From Flaveria trinervia (taxonomy: Eukaryota; Streptophyta; Magnoliopsida; Asterales; Asteraceae), in NCBI GenBank assembly GCA_025506515.1, contig CM046456.1, forward strand, positions 68,277,159 through 68,341,158: a stretch of 64,000 nucleotides of DNA, written 5' to 3'. The position numbers and the translations under genes are program-made. A model generated the notes under the pieces. The model made no database searches and was not told the origin of the DNA. It saw nothing but the letters and a program-made list of their open reading frames with translations. Shown piece after piece: positions 23,487-36,535 of this stretch (position 1 is the first letter of the stretch; each line of letters opens with the position of its first letter).

Positions 23487-23854
23487 TGAGCTGTTTAGTA
23501 ATCTCTTAATCAGTTTTTTAATAGTTCAGATGTTTGAATAATTCAGTATTTAATGATTCAGACTGTTTGTTTCGCGAGCAAATGTATTAATGGTTCACAC
23601 ATTTGTCTCTGAATGGTTAAACATTATACTAATGCTGAATGGTTAAGATGTCTATTACTGAATGGTTAATACCTCTTATCTGAATTTGTCAGACATTTGT
23701 ATTTGAATAGTTAAACGATATACTAGCTTTTAATAGTTTAGACCTCTTAATGGTTCAACGCTTAATGGTTTAGACCTCTTAATAGTTTAGCATTTATTGG
23801 TTTAGACCTCTTATTGGTTCAACATTTAATTATTCAAAGTTTCCAAACAGCCCC
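23487..23854. mobile_element. Tourist-like (PIF/Harbinger) MITE
   Basis: The ends TGAGCTGTTTAG and CCAAACAGCCCC are imperfect inverted repeats. The flanks are TCA and TAA, a decayed form of the 3-bp TTA/TAA duplication of PIF/Harbinger elements. The interior holds many copies of an AATGGTTNAGAC-like decamer, which is also present near the right end of the larger element at 54155-56323. Confidence 0.5.
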
Positions 23855-24660
23855 TAAGTATATAATCTTTGATAGCATGATACCTTGGTATTAATTTTTA
23901 ATCTCATTAAACAAATAAAAGTTTATCTAATTCTATTGGTTAACAAAGTTTGATAAGTTTCAAAAGTTTAACGGTGATGGCTTCTCCCTAGAAAATAATG
24001 TGACAACAGATTTTTCGAGTCGAAAAAATTTGTTAAAATTATTACACCAATGTATCTCATTCTTAGTCTCGTCACCTTGGCTTGATATTTGGAAAATATA
24101 CATGAATTACAACTAGTGTAAAATGAAGTTAAGTAACATATTGTAACAGCACTATGATTAATGTTTTTAGAAACAGATCAAACAATGAACAAATTGTCTT
24201 ACTGATACACTTGTAGGTAACTAATTTAAAAACCAGATGACGTTATAGGTAATAGAAAAAATTAAACTATTTTTATATAACTAATTTACAACAAAATATA
24301 AAAATAATACAAGTTTTGCTGTGAATTTGTAATTTTAATAAAGAGTTAATTACAAGAAAGGTCGATTTTATTTTGAGTCCTTAACAATGATAAATTACAA
24401 GAAAGGTCCATAAATGTGCACGTTCATAATAGAAATGGTCTCGACAATGAATGAAAAGCTAACTCCTTTGTTAAGTGTTTGTAAAATGACAAAATAATAA
24501 TACCCTCCGGTAAATACCCTCAAATGTTTTTAAGAATTGACAATAATGCCCTCAGGTGCCAAATACCCTCCGGTAAATTTTCGTTATCAAACTCCGTTAG
24601 TTCCGTTAAGTCTTACATACACGTGTCGTAAACACACACTAGTTGTCGTTTAACGTTGGT
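23855..24660. other. intergenic; right copy of the inverted dispersed repeat
   Basis: It contains the inverted partner (about 24518-24570) of the segment at 22437-22490, plus the repeated phrase AATTACAAGAAAGGTC at about 24350 and 24405. No gene seen. Confidence 0.45.
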
Positions 24661-27311
24661 GACCTAATAATAATTAATAATGTTACATTATTGTTAATCT
24701 AATTGATTAGATGATTATTGTGTTATGCTTATGTGTTTACACAATTTAAATGTTAACGGTGAATTTTATCGCGTAACGCGGAAACGTGCCTATTTATTCG
24801 TATGCCTTGTGTTTTTATAAAGATAAAATATATAATGATTTTCATTAGTTTATATCTTTATATTATTAAGTTAAAAACACTTTACAAAGAGTTTAAAGTC
24901 TAGTTTTGATAAAATACAAATTACAAGGGCTTAAAGGGTAAATATAGAAATTAAAATTAAACAAAACAATCCCAAACCCTAGCCCCACCCCATTCGGCCG
25001 CAACCATCACCCTCTCCCCCTCCCAACTTCGAATTCGACCAAGAACAAGCATCAAAGCCTCAATTTTGTTCGATTACAAGGCATACAACACGTTGGAATC
25101 ATCAATTGCAAGTTAACACACGTTTAAAGGTTAGATTTTTCAAGTTTTTATGGAATTATTGTTATGGCCGAACCTAAATTCGTGAATGGGTGTTCATGGA
25201 GTCGAAATTGATATTAATTGACGATGTTAGTATGATAGTTGGATTGAATACATGTTGTTTAACGTTGATTATGCATGAATTGTATGTTTTTAGTGGATTG
25301 ATCATGAACTTTGGTTTTATGCAAACCCTAATTCGAAATTAGCATGATTATGTGAAGTTGATGATTGTTTGATAAATGTATGATGATTTGTAGGTTGTAT
25401 GAATGTTAGGATACGTTGATCTTGCAAGAAATTGATGAATTGAAGTTGGTGTTCATAGCTTACTAATAATAGCAACTTTATTTTGCATGTAATGTTGAAT
25501 TATTGATGAATTGATGTTATGGATGTGTTCATGGTGATGATTAGATGTTAGATTGTTGTTGTGATCATGAGGAATTCAAGAACACATGTTATTGTTCATA
25601 CATTACTAAAGATAGTAACTTTTTAGGATATGAATTGATGAGTTATGATGTTTGGATGTTATTGATCATGCTTAGATGTTGATATGAACTTGAATTGGTA
25701 TATTATTAATGAATTCAAGAATGCATTGGTCGTTTGATAGATTTTGGGATGTGCTTTCCCAAAACGGAAACTTTATTTGCACAAAGTTTGAAGGATGATA
25801 GTTTGAACGTGTTTGGGATGTTAGGAGCATGTTAGTAAGTTCATGGATGAATTCTAATGTGATAGAACATGTTAAACTAGTTGTATGGGATGTTTGGATA
25901 AGCATGGGTGATGTTTGGACCTCGATGATCATGTATGATGTTGATGTTGATTAGTAGTTAGGACATCATGTTTGGGACTGGAAATTGATTGTTGTGATGT
26001 TTGTTGAATGCAATGAACATGGTTAATGAATATGATTATGATCATCATACACGCGTGCGAATCTGAGGCCCCTACTTAGTAGGATTGGTAGGTTTAGGAT
26101 GTGAAGTCGTGAGTGGCATCACATGGCATGTGGTGCGTGATTTGATCTTTGTGTGGCATGTTAGTTGTGTTATAACTAGTGGACATGTTAATGTTCTAGA
26201 TTCGCATGACTTGTATGATACTTGGTTGTATGATGATCTAAGTGATACACCTGGATACTATAGCATACATATGATCTATTTGAGTGTTAACCATGTATGA
26301 TATATGTGTATGATTGCTTGAATGGTTTACAACACATAAAGTCACCAACGGGTCAAACGGGTCAACTGGGGCCAACGTGTCTGTTTTTCTGAAATCATGA
26401 GTCCTTGGTTGTAGTGTACTAAGGGGTTTCGCATGTTCTCTATTTACACGTACTCACATACTTATATGATCTAGGTAATCTCTGAAGGTTGTCTGTCCAT
26501 TCTGTCTGTCAAGTAAAACTCTAAGTATATATTACGCATATCAGGTGAGTTCATGCCCCACTCCTTATTTAATCTCTTTTGGGGGAGATAACATACTGGT
26601 AAATCACAAACGCTTTATATATTCAAGTTGTGCATAATATTAATATTATGTTGATATCATGGAAAATTCCTCACACTTTCGAATTGTTAATATTGAATAG
26701 CGGGGAAATTTGGGTAGTACTACTGGGTCTGAAGAGCCCCACCTGTGTGACTCGAGGTCAACTGGGTGCAATTTGTCCTATTGAACATTGTCACGACCTG
26801 TTAAGTTGTGACAGGAGGCAACAACGTAACACAGTCAGCTTCAATTGCGAAATCACTATGAGTTAATATTTATTGTTAATGGACTAGCTATCTGTTACAA
26901 TGCACTACTTTTATATCTCTATTATTAAACTGTTTATGTTTGAATATCACTCTTGAACTCACCAACCATTGTGTTGACATTTTAGTATGCTATTCTCAGG
27001 TCATTAGCTTGCTTGCCATTAGGAGCACTACATGGTTCCACTTGCATTCTAAGACTCGGTCTTCAAGACATTTTTATCATTTAATGGTTAATGTTTACTC
27101 TTTTGGGTTGGCGCATGTTTTGCCATAGTATACACTTTTATTTCCTTGGTTTGTTTTACAAAACGCTTCCGCACAGTTTAAAGTTTGTACTTTGGTTGAT
27201 TTTATTTAAATTATGGCATATAGAGTCGTTCTGAGTAACTATTGACTGTGATCCTGGTTTGTTCACACGCCTCGCGGTAAAACTCCGCACGTGGATTTTG
27301 AGGGTGTGACA
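24661..27311 (+). repeat. Ty3-type LTR-like block (solo or fragment)
   Basis: The sequence ends GGGTGTGACA (27302-27311) after a GC-richer tail with CCGCACGTGGATTTTG. It contains a leader-like segment at 24960-25140 (CCAAACCCTAGCC, CATTCGGCCGCAACC) and a CAGGTGAGTTCATGCCCC motif near 26545. I know these as typical of long Ty3-gypsy LTRs of composites. The left border (about 24681, TGTTAC) is uncertain and no target duplication was found. Open stretches inside (25672-25932, 26085-26300, 26630-27128) are not treated as genes. Confidence 0.4.
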
Positions 27312-29290
27312 TCATACGTAATATAACAAGGTTACAAGTAGTAATTCATGTCATAGGTTATAAGTTAGCAATGTTATAGAACACATATCGTTACAACCAA
27401 ACCTCGACTTGATTACAAGTATATATGATTGGCTAAGTGTATTTGGTTCCCATGATGAACAAGCATACGTCATTAGGAGCCGGCAATACATCGGCTTTAG
27501 CACCAAATAGGCTTGTCAAGCCCAAAGATCTAAGACGTCGCCAGACTAGCAATAGTTAATGATTGCAAACAAAATATGTATCTCATATAATCACTTACAA
27601 CAAACAAATAACCATGACAAGATATAAAGATGAATTTCAAGTGCTTTGTAAGTTTAAAAGTTTACAAGTGTATGTTGTATATGTATCATGTTTCACCCCA
27701 AAATGGTGTGAAATATATAAAAAAGGGGCAAGGAAACTCACTTGGTAACTAAGTATATAAATGATTATTATTAAGTAATAATAAACGTCGTTCCAACGTA
27801 AACCTTCACGAGGTACCTAAATATATATGCACACGTATGATTACAAGGTTTAAGTTTAATGATAAGTTTAACGATTTAACGAGAACTAGGGTTCCAAGTG
27901 GAAATTTGGGGTTTTGACAAATAATATTTAATAACGAAACGCTTCATCTCTGTTTTTAATGAAAATTATCTATACTAATTAAGTAGTTTGTCATAACGAA
28001 AAGAATTTACATTATTTGACCAAGCTTAAATATAGAGTGTAAATTCTTTTATATTTTCTAAAAAAATTATAGTTTTTAAGCAATAACATTTGATCAAATA
28101 ATAACTTTAATGAGTTACAACATTACTTAGAATCTATGTATACACCTTTTTGTTTTTATAAAGATAATCTAGATTTAAACCTTGTTTCATTGAAATATCA
28201 AATTATCTAGGGGAAATAAATTAACAGAAACTACTTGTATGACTTTTAAAAATAATAAAGTTTACAAAAAATTATTTTTAACTATTTTTAGTGATTTTCT
28301 ATAATTTTAGAGGCTGAAAAAAAATCTTAAGAAAATATAAAGGTCGTTAGGTTTGAACCCGGGACCTCTTGTGTGAGATGTGGACATGGAACCAGTAAAC
28401 CAAGGGCCTCAGTGTTACAACTTAGTTTTAAAAACATAAAAACACAAACTCAAGTAAATCCCCAAACCAATGAACCCTAGATCATTTGAATCCAAAATTA
28501 CGCATCAGTTTGGTGTTATTACTCGAATTAACCATAGGGCTTTTGTTCCCCATGTAATTTCGAGTGTATATAGGTGTTTAACTTACTAGCTTCAATCGGT
28601 ATTCGATGTTCACATATAAACCTAAGTCGCGACTGAGGAAGAATTGATTCACGTAGCAACCGTTGATGATAACTCAATTAACTTTGTGGGTAGCTTCGTG
28701 TGTTGTCCTCGATGCAAAGCCCCTTGTCAATTTTGGTTTAAATCACTCGGAAGGTGGTTCTCGCTTAGCTTGCAGGTTCGCTGCAAAAGAGGTAGTCGAA
28801 CAAGGTGAATCGGTGGGTGTCAGGTGTAATTGAGATTGATAATAGCTTAGAACTAGTTACACGCTCGATTATGGTTCATTTAATTTGGTTATTATTCGGT
28901 GTTAATGGTCGAACGGTTTACGTTTGTGATCGACGGTTATCAAGCCCAAACGTCACCCATTACCGGCCTTAAACTCGAATTAAAATGTGGTTATGGTCCA
29001 AATCATTCCCACGAAGAGATTAGAATCGGTTTGGATAAAAAAAACGATAAATTTCGATGGTTTTCGGGGTGGCCGGAGTTTGGCCTTGGGTTTGGCCGGA
29101 AAAACGGGCAAGGGGGCGGTTTGGGATGTTTTCAACGAATTTACAACTTTGGTCCTTGTAGTTTCACATCATTATTATTTCATGTGAAAACTTCATAATT
29201 AAGGTTTCTAGATTTGCAAATAAGCCCCTAAATTTAATTAAAGTTCAAGTTTTAAACACTTTCAAGTTAATAATTTTTATAAATTATTAT
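27312..29290 (-). repeat. second LTR-like or retroelement-derived block, probably opposite orientation
   Basis: Its composition is similar to an LTR read on the minus strand (TTTCCGGCCAAACCCAAGG near 29080-29100, CGGCTCCTAATGACG near 27475). No pol coding is present. Orientation and class are guesses from style. The open stretch 28899-29198 lies within it and lacks any recognised domain. Confidence 0.25.
28341..28412 (-). repeat. SINE-like tRNA-derived head
   Basis: On the minus strand CTTGGTTTACTGGTTCC (A-box-like) and TCCCGGGTTCAAACC (B-box-like) are about 24 nt apart. Confidence 0.35.
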
Positions 29291-29395
29291 TATTATTGTT
29301 AGTTTTATTATTATTATTAATACTATTGTTTTAGTTATTATTACTAGTACATTATTATTATTATAGTTGTTATTATTATTATTATTATTGTTATT
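29285..29395. repeat. (ATT)n-rich simple sequence
   Basis: Degenerate ATT/TTA repeats. The poly-Asn open stretch on the opposite strand (29267-29482) is an artefact of this. Confidence 0.85.
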
Positions 29396-31005
29396 ACTAA
29401 TATTATCATATTCATTATGATTGTACAATTTAAGATGATTACTCTCATACATTAAAATTAATAATAACCAAGAAATAAGCATAACTAAGCCATAAACTTC
29501 ATAAAAGACATGAATAGTCCTCGCAAGAATTTAACAAAGTTAACTTTCAATTTAACGAAAATACGAGATGTTTAAGTGATAGTCATACTCCTAGTTGCGA
29601 GTTCTAGATTAGAAGGAAGAGCTAAGGTGTTCTATGGTAAGTGATATGGTGGTGGTGGTTGTCGGAGATAGAGGTTTGTTGAAGGTGCGGCAACAACAGG
29701 GAGTTGTGGACATGAAATGGTCGAAGGCGATTGTGGCAGCAAGGAGGCGGACGATGGTGGTGTTAGCAAGGAGATGTGATGGTTAAGGTTGAGGTAGGTG
29801 AGATGGAGGTGTATTTGTTTTATTTTATTTGTTTGTAATAAGGGTCATAATCTTACAGAAAAAATTAACTCCTTTCTTACTTGGGACCATTTATGTAAAG
29901 TTCTTGTATACTTTAAACATTAATTACAATTTCTCATACTTAAGAACATAAAATGAATTCAAACCTTATAAAAAGGAAATTATTTGTAATTAACTCTTTC
30001 GTATAATATTAAGACTTTTATGATTAAAGTATGGATTTTGGAATAATAAATTAATAAGAAAATGTGATTTTAAAAGAAATTTATAAAAAACAAATAAATC
30101 CGGTTTGACCATCCAATCTATTTCAACCGGCTCACCGATCCAACTAGCGACCAGAAATGATCCAAATAGATATAATCGGACCGGTTCTAGACCGGTTTTG
30201 GGTCTAAACGATCCACCTCAGGTCTAAAAATACTACAACATACCCTTAGCTTCAAACTACGCATAAGGTGCAAGTAAATAAAATAGCAATGTCACTCTAA
30301 ATGCACCCAAATCACATTTATGACCGGTAATTATATCAAATTAGGGATTACATTTATAGATCATCCTATAACCTCCAATTTATAAGTTGTATGTGTTAAT
30401 TCAAACTATACAATTGCATATGATAGTTTACAAACGAAACTTGAACCTTGTATTATAAAAGGCGTACAGAATAAAAATCATGCTTAATAGATTATTCTCA
30501 CTTTGTTTAAGAAAGTGAGAGTTTGACAACTAATTTTGAACCTTTAAATTAATGTAACACTTTCAACTAGGGGATTGTTAAAAATATATATAAAAAACTC
30601 AATTCTAATACAATATACAACAACAAAAATGTGGGAGTGTTGAATTAAAAAAGTTTCCTATCACATTTCCGTCCTTCCCCACGAATTTCTTTCACCCTCT
30701 CCTTTTTAGGTCAGACACCCCTTTTTCTTCCTTCCATATCGGAGGGGCTGCTAGAAAAGTGGTCGTAGTGGAGACAGTCTTAGTGAAATTTAGGGGTGAT
30801 CATTTGGCTTTGTTTTAAAACTATAAAACCACCTAAACCAATTGGTGTTATGTTTCACGATCAATTTTATTTTTAATATTTGGTTGGTAGGTTTCAAAAC
30901 TCTCAGACTGTAACATATTGTTTGATATATAGTTTATATAAAAAAGAGTCTGTTATAACAAGACTGAACCATAAAGTTGAAATATGTATCTTTCTTAAAA
31001 TACTT

Positions 31006-31060
<55 letters not shown>

Positions 31061-32600
31061 CACATACATACATATACATACACATACATATACACATCTT
31101 AAATTCTAATTGGCCTACTTAGAACATTCATAGTAGGTTTTTTTATCCTTACCATTTAATTGAAAATCATTTTTATGCTTATATTTTATTCATCTTTTAA
31201 AAACTTTTCACCTCACATTATTTATTTTTATCTCTATCCAATTAAATAATATTATTTTAATAATTTTTTTACTAATATTTTTCTTTTTTCGACTCACATA
31301 AAAATTATAAGAGATGAATGTTGAATTGGTGAATATAAAAACACACTATTCAACCCGTATATATAAACCTTATATTTTATGGATAAAGAAAACTATAAAT
31401 ACAGAGATGTAGTGAATTTTTGTAACTATTTCTTATATTTTAAAGATATAGATGACTTTTGGGACTCTAATGTGAATTCTTTTTTCATCCGACTACTTTT
31501 CTAAATTTTCAGACCTTATAAATCACCTAACTCTAGCTGAAGCTTTGACTAGCTGCCTACGAGTGCTCCCACTATCATAAAAACCCCATATTGGTTTCTC
31601 AAAACCTATCTTAACATGTTCAAGCTGAATCTGACTTGTGGCTCTAGATTTATCTCTCGTAAAACAAACCTTCTATTGCCCACAAGAAACTATAAACTGG
31701 ATTTTGGTCTTCCTTTGAACTAGGATGGTCTCTCCTTCAAACGATAAACTAACCATACAAAACATACATCTCTTTCTTCCTCGAGCTATGACAAGATTCC
31801 TTTTAATAACTTTTCATTGTTCGTTTCTGAATTTAACCTCATGTCCTTATTCATCCAAGTGTCCAACATAACTAGTTGTTTCTTTAAACGTGGAATCACC
31901 ATGACATCTTTTAATTTACTTTGTGGGTTGACGAGTTTGAAATTTTTTTTAATGTATTGGCTTGGTGGAAAGAAAAGAATATCAATATCATGTTCTATCT
32001 GACATTGTCTATGATATACTAGCCGTCAAGCTTTCACGGTAATTTCAAAACTTGGTTTTTCTTTTAGCGGCAAAGTTCTTTGTATTCACAAAACAAGGTT
32101 CACTCTAATGTCGATAGAAATATGAATTTGCTTGAAAGACAACTTTGATGTAATGAAATGTGTATTACATATTATAAGTGTTGAAGGCGAACATGTCAAT
32201 AGAAGAAGAATTACAAAAGGAAGAAGTGGCAAAAGGAAAAACGCTTTCACTATTCAATGAAAAAGTTGCTTATGATGATCCAATATGCTATAGTAGTCTT
32301 GAGGGCGAAGGACAAACACTAAATGTAGAAGATGACGACATATATTTATCAAAAAATAAAATGCATTCACGAATTCCTGTGTATTTTTGTAACAAAATTA
32401 TGTTTCGTTACATCTAAAAAAATTCAAAAATAAATAAAAACTAAACTCTATAGAGTTTATTTTATATCTTCAGTATATAATACACTTTGGTAAAAAATAA
32501 TTTCTTAGAAAAATGGCTTAAAACCGTTTTTTTTGGTTAACTGGTTCAATTTTTAATTCAAATAATTACATCTGATATGTTTTTACACAATCACAAATGA
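29396..32600. other. intergenic, repeat-rich, no supported gene
   Basis: It contains a GACCGGTT-rich patch (30080-30220) of a dispersed repeat, an (AT)n microsatellite (31009-31054), and an unidentified 79-codon open stretch at 32178-32417 (Glu/Lys rich, EEELQKEEVAKGKTLSLF; TTG at its nominal start) with no recognised family. A possible CTAG end with a short hairpin (CCGT/ACGG) sits at about 32022-32042 (-). None is strong enough for a gene call. Confidence 0.45.
31009..31054. repeat. (AT)n microsatellite
   Basis: About 23 AT dinucleotides followed by ACACATACATAC-type repeats to about 31096. Confidence 0.95.
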
Positions 32601-32658
32601 GGAGTTTTTGCCTAAAATGGTGTAGTTAAAAATTTTAATTACCAAAATGGTGTAATTT

Positions 32659-33141
32659 TCTTACTCTAATAAAAAAGTAAATGAGAGTGACACATGTCAT
32701 TATCACAATCCTTCTTATCAAAATTTTCCCGCCTCTCTCTCCTATTAAATAATTACCTTAATTACTAATACTATTATTTTAATATTTTTTTAATATTTAA
32801 TAAATTAAAAAATAAATCTATTTATTAAGTTTATTTCTAAATAAATTAATACTTTTAAAAAGTCAATTTTTAAAAGCAAAATTAAGAAAATTTGTGAGTT
32901 GTAAAAAGAAATTTTTTAAAAAATGTATTTTTATACGGTTTGTTTTAAAACCAAATATTTATTTAAAAAAATTAAAAATAATATTTTAAAAAGTTGATAT
33001 CATTGTTTATTATTTATAGTCATTTCTTATACGTAATTTAAGTTATATCATATCTTAAAATATCATTTTAAAATTAATAAATTTATTATATTAATATTTT
33101 ATTTATTCAACCCGTGTAATAAATGAGTTTACTATAGCTAG
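32659..33141 (+). mobile_element. non-autonomous Helitron nested in the Mutator-like element (483 bp)
   Basis: The 5' end TCTTACTCTAATAAAAAAG matches the copy at 43124. The 3' end has a degenerate AACCCGTGTAATAAATGAGTT hairpin, then CTAG (33138-33141) followed by T. It interrupts the left TIR of the host element, so it inserted later. Confidence 0.65.
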
Positions 33142-33590
33142 TTTGAAAAATATTTACCAAAATAGTGTTGTTTTTAACTTTTGTTTTCCCACTCCAACTC
33201 TCATTAAATACTTTCCAAAGATTTTAAATTTTTTAACATATGATGTCTTTAAATATCTAAAGATGTTATATAAATTTAACTTTGTTTTTTATTATCTAAA
33301 ATACTATTTAATTTCTTTTGTCATGTTTCGTAATAACTATTTTTTCAAATATGTAACTATGGTGTTAAAAAAGAAACATTTTTTATTTCTGTAAACCTAT
33401 TTCTTAAAAAGGTTTTAAATAACATGTCATACACACACATGGTCGGTCTGATATATATGATTTAGTCCGAGCTGTCAAGTTCAAACCGGCTAAACCAACC
33501 AAACTTATTAGAATAAACCAACCAAATTTCAAGTTACATGAAAAATGTATTTACAAAAGTTCGATACAAATTTTTTTAATACAATAAAAA

Positions 33591-35145
33591 AACCTACCCA
33601 TTATTTGTAATACAGTATAAAAAATCTTTGTTAGTCACTGCCTAATATTTTTTTAGACTTTTTCTTTAACTTTTAGAAATGTTTTCTTAAAAAACTATTT
33701 TTTCTTAGATATAAAAACATTTTTTAAATTATTTATGTTTTTGAATAATATAAATATAAATCTTTTAAAAATGTAAAATATAAATTACGGATCTATCTGG
33801 TAGTTTTCATTAACTTTCTAAACAATTTGAAACAAAAAAATTTTAGTTTCACAATAAAACATTATAAATGTTAAAGAAATAAAAAATTTTCTATTTATAA
33901 TTTTTCAAGAAATAAAAAAGATTTTTATTAAAAAAGTTAAAAAAATTCAAACACGCTTATTTTAGGACCACAATTAGACATTTTATAAACCTTTATTATA
34001 AAATATCTTGAAAGAAATTTAAAAATATTCCTCGAGAATCAAAGAAAGTTATATTTAAAAAACAATTCTAATAGTTCAAAGAAAAAAGGTCTGAAAATAA
34101 ATTATATTGTTGGATTGTGACTAACAAAAAATTTTTGGAAGCTTTTTAAAAAATAAATTTCTAGAAATTAACATGTTTCTTTGTGAACACCATAGTTACG
34201 AATTTGGAAAAAAAATCATAAACCGATATGAAGAGAAATTTAATAATATTTCTTGAAAAGTAAAAAAAAGTGTTATATATAGTTTTTTAAAATTTAAATA
34301 ATTCACATGTTAAAGAATTTAAAAATCTTTAGAAAGTATTCAATGAGAGTATGAGTGAGATATAAAAAAGGTTAAAACCTACCCATTATTTGTAATACAA
34401 TATAAAAAACACTTGTTAGTCACAGTCTAATATTTCTTTTTATTCTTTTAGACTTTTTCCTTTAACTTGTAGAAACGTTTTCTTAAAAAACTATTTTTGT
34501 CTTAGATAGAAAAACAATTTTCAAATTATTTATGTTTTTGAATAATATAAATAAAAATCTTTTGAAAAATGTAAATATAAATTACGGATCTATCTGATAG
34601 TTTTCATAAACTTTCTAGACAATTGAAATAAAAATAATAATTTTTTATTTTTTTAAATTTCAATATTAAACATTATAAAATTTGAAGAAATAAAAATATT
34701 TCTATTTATTATTTTTCAAGAAATAAAAAAAGAATTTTATTTAAAAAAGTTAACAAAAAATTCAAATACGTTTACTTTACGACCACAATAAACATTTTAA
34801 AAACCTTTATTATAAAATATCTTGAAAGAAATTAAAAAATATTCATCAAAAATCAAAGAAATATATTTAAAAAACAATTCTAATAGTTTAAAGAAAAAAG
34901 GTCTGAAAAATAAATTATATTGCTGGATTGTGACTAACAAACAATTTTTGGGAGCTTTTTAACACCATGGTTACAAATTTGGAAAAAAAATCATAAAAAA
35001 GTAAAAAAAAGTGTTTTTTTTTTACAAATTTAAATCATAAAAAAAGTGTTACAAATTTAAATAATTCATATGTTAAAGAATTTAAAAATCGTTAGAAAGT
35101 ATCCAATGAGAGTAGGAGTGCGAAATAAAAAAAGTTAAAAGCAAC
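33591..35145 (+). repeat. direct duplication of a roughly 786-bp unit inside the Mutator-like element
   Basis: CCTACCCATTATTTGTAATA begins both copies, at about 33593 and 34379. The copies stay collinear through TTACGGATCTATCTG (about 33785 and 34578) and GGTCTGAAAA. Each copy ends in right-TIR-like sequence, so the right half of the element was duplicated in tandem. Confidence 0.7.
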
Positions 35146-35233
35146 ACTATTTTAATAGATATTTTTAAAACTACACAATTTTGGTAAATAAGTTTTTCAA
35201 TTACACAATTTTAGAAAATAGCCCCACAAATGG

Positions 35234-36461
35234 GTTACTAACCATGCCGATTATTGGTGAAATTCGTTTTGACTGTTTTGACCATTATGTTAACCGATTT
35301 CTTAATAAATTAATCGATTTGCGTAGCCTTATGTATTATTATTTTTTTGGTGAATGGCAGGTTAGTAATTCGTTGTTAGTATCATAAAGTTAGTAATTAT
35401 TCGTCAGCGTCAATGTTAAACCCTGGAACTTCAAAATAAGCAAAGTCTATCACCGTTTTTGTGAAGATGTTGGGTTATAATTGGTTTATGTAAGCCTAAT
35501 TGCAGCTTTTACTTGGCTTTGTAGAGTGGATTGGTTCAAGTGTGTATACATGTTCACTGTTCACATAAGATAAGATTATTCAAGGCTCAAAGTCTAAAAG
35601 ATAAAATGCAGCCCAATGTGATTGATATATACCTTGGGTCCAAGTTAGGTTTCATTTTGAGGATTATGGGTGATGCTTCTTAATTATATTTTTCAAACAA
35701 CAATGAAATATATTCAAGCTAACGAGGAGCTGTCGAAACTCCCATAATTTTGTATTCTTTCTTCTTCTCTAATAACTTATTTTAGGGTACCATTCCACTT
35801 TACCCAATAAATATAACAAGATTGGTTAATAAACATTTAAGAGCATTCACATGTGAATGTATTTGATATATTATATGAAATATATTTGGGTGGTTGTAAG
35901 TGAAGGAGAGATAAAATGTTATTGGTATATTTGAAAAATCACTGTTCAATCCTTATAACTTTTAAATATTTTGAAAAGTAGTTGTGTGTGGTGGAAAGAA
36001 TAAAAAAGTAATGATAAGCGTATAAAAGTATTATTTAATTGAAAATAACAGAGAACATATAATAATTTTTAATGTAATTATATGAATAAAGATAAAAAAT
36101 CTACTGCGAATGCTCTCATAAGTTTAATTCTGGGTGTTTCATATGGTAAATATCATAAGTTTAAATTCTGATTAGAAATAAATTACAAGTCAATAAAAGT
36201 AAATAGATGTCAAGTCTTAGAGCCTGATTGAAAAACATTTTGTTTAACTGTTAAAATTTATGACTGAATAAAAAATAATATCTGAATCAATTAAAATGTT
36301 TATAAAACGTACTTATTAAAAGGCTCTTTAAACAATAAAAAATATTCTTTAACTAAATCAAACTTACTCTATTTTTAACCGATTCATAAATAATTATTAA
36401 ACGGACCCTTAAGTATTATTATGTGTTAAAGATCAACAGAGAGTATGCATTTAACAGGAAG
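35234..36461. other. intergenic, upstream of mTERF gene 1
   Basis: No gene seen. Contains ordinary AT-rich promoter-side DNA. Confidence 0.5.
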
Positions 36462-36469
36462 TATATAAA
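36462..36469 (+). promoter_or_regulatory. TATA box of mTERF gene 1
   Basis: TATATAAA lies 74 nt upstream of ATG 36536, implying a short 5' leader of about 40 nt. Confidence 0.6.
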
Positions 36470-36535
36470 GCAGGGGGCAAGACCGAATTTTCCTCTTCAC
36501 AATACTTGCATATTATTCATCTTCATTCTTCACAA

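Larger units (their letters stand above)
32601..35224. mobile_element. Mutator-like element with long TIRs, non-autonomous
   Basis: The flanking 9-mers CACAAATGA (32592-32600) and CACAAATGG (35225-35233) are a near-perfect 9-bp target duplication. The left end GGAGTTTTTGCCTAAAATGG and right end (reverse complement) GGGCTATTTTCTAAAATTG start inverted repeats of roughly 280-300 bp. These include ACCAAAATNGTGTNG, AAAATAGTGTTG, ACTCTCATT and TAACNATGGTGTTAAAAA on both sides. A Helitron (32659-33141) splits the left TIR. There is no transposase coding; open stretches such as 33143-33394 are AT-rich chance. The interior contains a roughly 786-bp direct duplication. Confidence 0.75.

Noticed and set aside
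28899..29198. 99-codon open stretch as a protein gene
   Set aside because: Sits in LTR-like sequence; no domain, and two frames are open together because of base composition.
29267..29482. Asn-rich minus-strand open stretch
   Set aside because: Translated ATT microsatellite.
32178..32417. 79-codon Glu/Lys-rich open stretch as a gene
   Set aside because: The nominal start is not ATG at its first codon, no family was recognised, and no neighbouring exons were found; possibly a fragment carried by a repeat.
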